This document shows, piece after piece, positions 60,560-64,000 of a DNA stretch of 64,000 bases. This DNA is from Mycobacterium sp. (GTDB taxonomy: Bacteria; Actinomycetota; Actinomycetes; Mycobacteriales; Mycobacteriaceae), in assembly GCF_004298145.1 (NCBI RefSeq), contig NZ_SCRH01000015.1, forward strand, positions 1-64,000, given 5' to 3'. A program made the position numbers and the translations under genes. Under the pieces are notes generated by a model. It did not search any database. It saw nothing but the letters and a program-made list of their open reading frames with translations, and had not been told where the DNA came from. The stretch's first letter is position 1. The number at the start of each line of letters is the position of its first letter.

Positions 60560-61559
60560 GAGAGCAGCCTTGGTAGATACGGCGCAGCTGGGCACCGACG
60601 ACCTCGGGGCTGCGCGTCGCCGCAATGTGCGCTTGGCCACTTAGCCCGTCCCGCTCGGCCAATCCCGGGTCGCGCAGGTACCGTCCGATCGCCGCCGCCA
60701 GGGCGGGTGCATCGTCAACGGGCACAAGCATTCTCGGGTCGGACGCGATCTCCGGTGTGCCGCCGACGGGGGTCGCCACAAACGGTCGTGCGCCGGCGAG
60801 GGCCTCGGTCAGGATCATCGGCATTCCCTCCGCGAACGACGGAAGGGTCACCACCCGGACCGACCGGATCAGATCACGGACCTTGTCCGGGTGGACCGGG
60901 CCTTCGACGGTCAGGCGCTCGGTCGGCGGCGGAGAGTAGTCGTCGACGACACCGACTATGCGGCAATGACCTTCGACGCCCTCGGCGAGAAGTAGGCGCC
61001 AGGCCGCTACCAGCGTGCTGACGCCTTTGCGGCGACCGATGGTGCCCGCGAAAAGCACCACTGGCGGCGTCGAGCCGGCCGGCGGCGCATCTCGATCGAT
61101 CGGGATCGGGTTGGCCACCACCGAGGTCGGCACGCCGGGCGCCACCCACCGTGCGGCGGTCCGCGCTTCCTCCGACAGCAGGATCACATGGTCGGCGTGG
61201 TTCAGGGTGGCGGCCACGAAACGCGGGCGCGAATGGGCGAACGCGTGGAAGTCGGAGCCGTGGATGGTGACGATGACCCGGAAACCGCGGGCCTTCGCCA
61301 GCCCGATCAACTGCCCTTCGCGCAGCCACGCACCGCCGTTCGACATGTGGAAGTGTGTGACGGTCCCGCGTGGGGCGCGCGCCAGCGCCGCCGCGGCACG
61401 GGCGGTGAGCAACAGGTTCTTGGCGTGGTGCCGGCCGTTCCACGTTGACAGGACGCGAATTTCGTCGGCGCCGATGTTGTTGTCGCGGATGACGCGGATC
61501 ACCGTCTGCGTCCCGCCGAAGCTGTACATGTCGGGTCCCACATGGGTGACCGCGTTCAT
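60546..61559 (-). CDS. GT4 glycosyltransferase
   Basis: This 337-residue GT-B enzyme has GGTQTVIRVIRDN near the N-terminus, VIVTIHGSDFHAF, VVLFAGTIGRRKGVSTLVAA and a standard E-x7-E motif in PSFAEGMPMILTEALAG. It transfers a sugar from a nucleotide donor to the lipid-linked chain. ATG 61559 overlaps the wzy stop (ATGA). The 3' end overlaps the aldo-keto reductase. The operon context makes it part of repeat-unit assembly. Confidence 0.9.
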   Translation of the reverse strand: MNAVTHVGPDMYSFGGTQTVIRVIRDNNIGADEIRVLSTWNGRHHAKNLLLTARAAAALARAPRGTVTHFHMSNGGAWLREGQLIGLAKARGFRVIVTIHGSDFHAFAHSRPRFVAATLNHADHVILLSEEARTAARWVAPGVPTSVVANPIPIDRDAPPAGSTPPVVLFAGTIGRRKGVSTLVAAWRLLLAEGVEGHCRIVGVVDDYSPPPTERLTVEGPVHPDKVRDLIRSVRVVTLPSFAEGMPMILTEALAGARPFVATPVGGTPEIASDPRMLVPVDDAPALAAAIGRYLRDPGLAERDGLSGQAHIAATRSPEVVGAQLRRIYQGCSLETG

Positions 61560-63037
61560 CGCGACGCGGCCAGGGCGGTCGGGACCGGCGCACGGTCGGC
61601 CCCCATTTCGCCGACGGCGCGGTCGCGACGCGCCACGTTGGCGAAACCCATCGTCGCCCCCAGGGCCAGACCCATTGCCAAGGCGTCCATCGGCATCTCC
61701 GGCAACGGCCACACGGCGGATATCGCGAGCAGGCCGGCGCTAGCCGCCGCACTGATTTTCGCCGGCACCGTCGCGGTGCGCAGCGCGCGGACGATCGGTG
61801 TCCCCGCGAACCACACGAACGCGGCCATGCCGACGGCCCCGGCTTTGGCCAGCCACCATTGGTAGAAGAGGTGCGAGTAGGTGGGGCCCAGCGTCCAGGC
61901 GAAGGCATTCGGATCTTTCCCGGACGGCAGCTGGTAGGCGTAGCCCAGTCCGTGGCCGAACACCGGGGCCTGCGCGATCGCGTCGTTGAGGCGGGCGACT
62001 TCGCGCAGCCGGTCCAGGGTCGATTCGTCGGTGGCCAGCGCACTCGCCGAAATCCCGCCCAGCACCCGCTGATTGAACGCGGTGAACTGATCGCGCAGCC
62101 ATGTCCCGGCGTGTGATTGCTGCAGCACGAACAGCGCCCCCGGCACCGTCACCGCAAAGACCGCCGCGCTGATCACGCCGATCACGGCCGTCCGGCGCAG
62201 GGCATGCCAGCCGAAGCTGGCGAGAAACGCCACGGCGGCGGCCACCGCCACGGCGATCAGCGTGTTGCGGGCAAAGGACAGCAGCGAAATGATCAGCGCG
62301 GGCGGGCCGAGCGCGAAAAGCATTGCGGGCCTGACCCGGCCGATGATCGAGGCGGCGACCAACGCGCTCAGCACGGCGGTCGCCGGCGTCTGGGTGGACA
62401 ACACGATGCGCAGGGCCTGACCGGCGCCCGTCACCCCTTCCAGGCTTTCCGCCCGGCCGGCCAGCCGGATGGCATGCAACGAACTCACGATCGCCATGAA
62501 CGCGGAGAACCACAGCGTCACGACCATCACGCGGATCGACCATTTGAGGTAGTCGCCGTAGACGACGAACAACGCCAGCAGGAACCCGATGACCATTTCG
62601 AGCAGCGTCGCCGATTCCCGCATCACCATCGTGGCGTCGTGGCCGAGCTGGAATCCGACGACGGTGTAGACCAGCACCGTGAACACGAACATCGCCGGCA
62701 ACAGGAAATCGTTGAATCGGGGTCTCACGATCGGGATCAGGTAGCAGATCGCCAGCACCGCGGCCACGTGATAGGCGTAGACCGCCACCGGGCCGATGAC
62801 CTTGCCGACGTGCAAACCCTCGGGCAGCGCCGCGAACGCCAAGAACAGGGCGACACCGACCATCCCCTCCGGCTTCACCCAGTAGACGACCAGGCAGAAC
62901 AGCGCGGCGATCAGCAGCACACCCTCGGTGGTTCTGCGCACCGAGAGCACGCCGAACACAAAGCAGCCGAACAGGAACACCGCCAGGAGTGCGCCATCCA
63001 CCGCCAGGCGATGGCGACCCGGCAGGTATGGGATCAC
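61556..63037 (-). CDS. Wzy-type polysaccharide polymerase (O-antigen ligase family)
   Basis: The 493-residue protein has about 12 membrane helices with a large extracytoplasmic loop around residues 310-395 (TAFNQRVLGG to APVFGHGLGYAYQLPSG, YSHLFYQWWLAKAGAVG). The GHGLGxxY and H-x2-(Y/F)-x-W arrangement is characteristic of Wzy polymerase / WaaL ligase proteins. It would join flipped repeat units. The start is GTG 63037, overlapping the Wzz-like gene (GTGA). Confidence 0.87.
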   Translation of the reverse strand: MIPYLPGRHRLAVDGALLAVFLFGCFVFGVLSVRRTTEGVLLIAALFCLVVYWVKPEGMVGVALFLAFAALPEGLHVGKVIGPVAVYAYHVAAVLAICYLIPIVRPRFNDFLLPAMFVFTVLVYTVVGFQLGHDATMVMRESATLLEMVIGFLLALFVVYGDYLKWSIRVMVVTLWFSAFMAIVSSLHAIRLAGRAESLEGVTGAGQALRIVLSTQTPATAVLSALVAASIIGRVRPAMLFALGPPALIISLLSFARNTLIAVAVAAAVAFLASFGWHALRRTAVIGVISAAVFAVTVPGALFVLQQSHAGTWLRDQFTAFNQRVLGGISASALATDESTLDRLREVARLNDAIAQAPVFGHGLGYAYQLPSGKDPNAFAWTLGPTYSHLFYQWWLAKAGAVGMAAFVWFAGTPIVRALRTATVPAKISAAASAGLLAISAVWPLPEMPMDALAMGLALGATMGFANVARRDRAVGEMGADRAPVPTALAASR

Positions 63038-64000
63038 GCCGGCCCGCTGACCTTTGTCCGGTAGGCCCGGGTGGCCGCCTTGATGTGCAGGGACGGACGG
63101 GCATCGGTCAGCACCGTGCCGACCACCTCCGCCCCGGCCGCGCGCAGCGCGGTCATCGCGTCCTCGAGCTCATCGACGGTGGTCCGGCGGGCCCGCACCA
63201 CCAGTACCGTGGCTTGCGTGGCGCCGGCCAGCAGGGCGGTGTCGGCCGTCGCCAGCACCGGCGGGCCGTCGACCACGATCCGGTCGAAACGCGACGACAA
63301 CTCCTGCAGCACCCGGTCGATCACTTCCGGCAGGAACGCGCTGCAGGGCGGGGTCTCGCGGCGGGCGGAGCGCGAGGCGAGGGTGAACACCCTCGCGATC
63401 GGTGATTGCTTGACGGCTTGCGCGGCGATGTCCGGGTTGGCCAGCGCGTTGGCGAGCCCCTCCCCCGACTCGACCCGCAACAGGCCGGCGATCACATGGC
63501 GGCGGGTATCGCCCTCGACCAGCAGGACGTCCTCGCGGATCTCGGCGAGCGCCAGCGCCAGGTTCAACGCCGTCGTCGTCGTTCCCTCACCGCCGAAGGG
63601 CGCCGTCACCAGCACCCGGCGGCCGTCGGGCCCCGTTGCCCGCAGCAGCCGGGCGCGCAGGCCGCGCACGGCGTCGTCCGACGCGCCATCGGTGCCGAAC
63701 CGCGGCGTGCTGCCCCGCTTACCGGACAGCTCGGCCAACGTCGGCAATCCCGAGAGTTTCTCCAGCTTCTCCCGATCGCGCACCGTGCGGTCGCCGGCCT
63801 CGCGGGTCAGGGCCACCGCGATGCCCAGCAGTATCCCGGCGACGAACCCCATCGCCATGTTGCGCACGGGCACCGGCGTCACCGGATGCTTCGGCACCCG
63901 CGGCGGCTCCACCACCCTCGCCCTGGCCACCGGCAACGCTTTGGGCGCCGACGGCGACGGGCCCGACGCTTCCGGCGGCGGTCCCGGGGCCGGGGCCTCA
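63034..64000 (-). CDS. Wzz/BY-kinase-like chain-length protein, partial
   Basis: The frame is open to the window edge, so the N-terminus is missing. The visible part has a proline-rich stretch (PPRVPKHPVTPVPV), a second membrane helix (AMGFVAGILLGIAVAL) and a kinase-like ATPase domain. The ATPase domain has VLLVEGDTRR and Walker B IVVDGPPVLATAD. Its Walker A is GGEGTTTT (63571-63594), lacking the usual lysine. The C-terminus ends HIKAATRAYRTKVSGPA with a single tyrosine instead of a cluster. It is likely a co-polymerase that sets chain length, with doubtful kinase activity. It is the first gene of the minus-strand operon within the window. Confidence 0.85.
   Translation of the reverse strand, partial: EAPAPGPPPEASGPSPSAPKALPVARARVVEPPRVPKHPVTPVPVRNMAMGFVAGILLGIAVALTREAGDRTVRDREKLEKLSGLPTLAELSGKRGSTPRFGTDGASDDAVRGLRARLLRATGPDGRRVLVTAPFGGEGTTTTALNLALALAEIREDVLLVEGDTRRHVIAGLLRVESGEGLANALANPDIAAQAVKQSPIARVFTLASRSARRETPPCSAFLPEVIDRVLQELSSRFDRIVVDGPPVLATADTALLAGATQATVLVVRARRTTVDELEDAMTALRAAGAEVVGTVLTDARPSLHIKAATRAYRTKVSGPA

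Overview
The window is chromosomal DNA from a non-tuberculous Mycobacterium, probably a slow grower. It is GC-rich throughout and carries an EsxN-family protein, a PPE protein, Rpf, LpqT and LpqU proteins. Gene by gene it follows the M. tuberculosis Rv1007c-Rv1033c neighbourhood in reverse order, recalled from memory rather than searched. No insertion sequence, prophage, CRISPR array or rRNA is visible. One tRNA is present, tRNA-Gln(UUG).

Positions 1-41 kb are a conserved core. In order they hold the end of an EsxN-like gene with a textbook terminator, trcRS, a contiguous kdpFABCDE block on one strand, and a leftward cluster ppx2-DUF501-ftsB-eno-lpqU-mazG-mfd. A lysA paralogue and a TetR regulator follow, then tRNA-Gln, glmU-prsA-arsC-lpqT, a large cyclase/ATPase/LuxR-type regulator whose HTH is cut by an in-frame TAG, an SDR, rplY-pth, an acyl-AMP ligase, the rpfB-ksgA-ispE cluster, and divergent tatD and metG. 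Differences from M. tuberculosis include the orientation of kdpFABC, a tiny membrane ORF in front of kdpF, a KdpC with a Cys-containing insertion of about 125 residues, lysA inserted between the TetR gene and mfd, and arsC inserted behind prsA.

Positions 40.5-47.3 kb are accessory: a deazaflavin-type nitroreductase-like protein, a DUF1772 membrane protein with a divergent TetR, a PAS protein, a two-gene unit of a BcsB-like exported protein and a polysaccharide deacetylase, and two adjacent TetR regulators that resemble gamma-butyrolactone receptors.

Positions 47.3-64 kb hold the most interesting part. A 655-base regulatory region contains a perfect 20-bp hairpin. It leads into a PPE gene and then a complete Wzx/Wzy-type polysaccharide locus: RmlC-like protein, initiating polyprenyl-phosphate sugar phosphotransferase, Wzx flippase, a fused GT2-GT4 glycosyltransferase, an FkbM-like methyltransferase, a second methyltransferase with a GT4, and then on the minus strand a Wzz/BY-kinase-like protein, Wzy polymerase, GT4, aldo-keto reductase and GMC oxidoreductase. 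Together these could start a repeat unit on a lipid carrier, extend and methylate or oxidise it, flip it across the membrane, and polymerise it to a controlled length. The sugar composition, the product and the link to the PPE protein and the TetR pair are inference.
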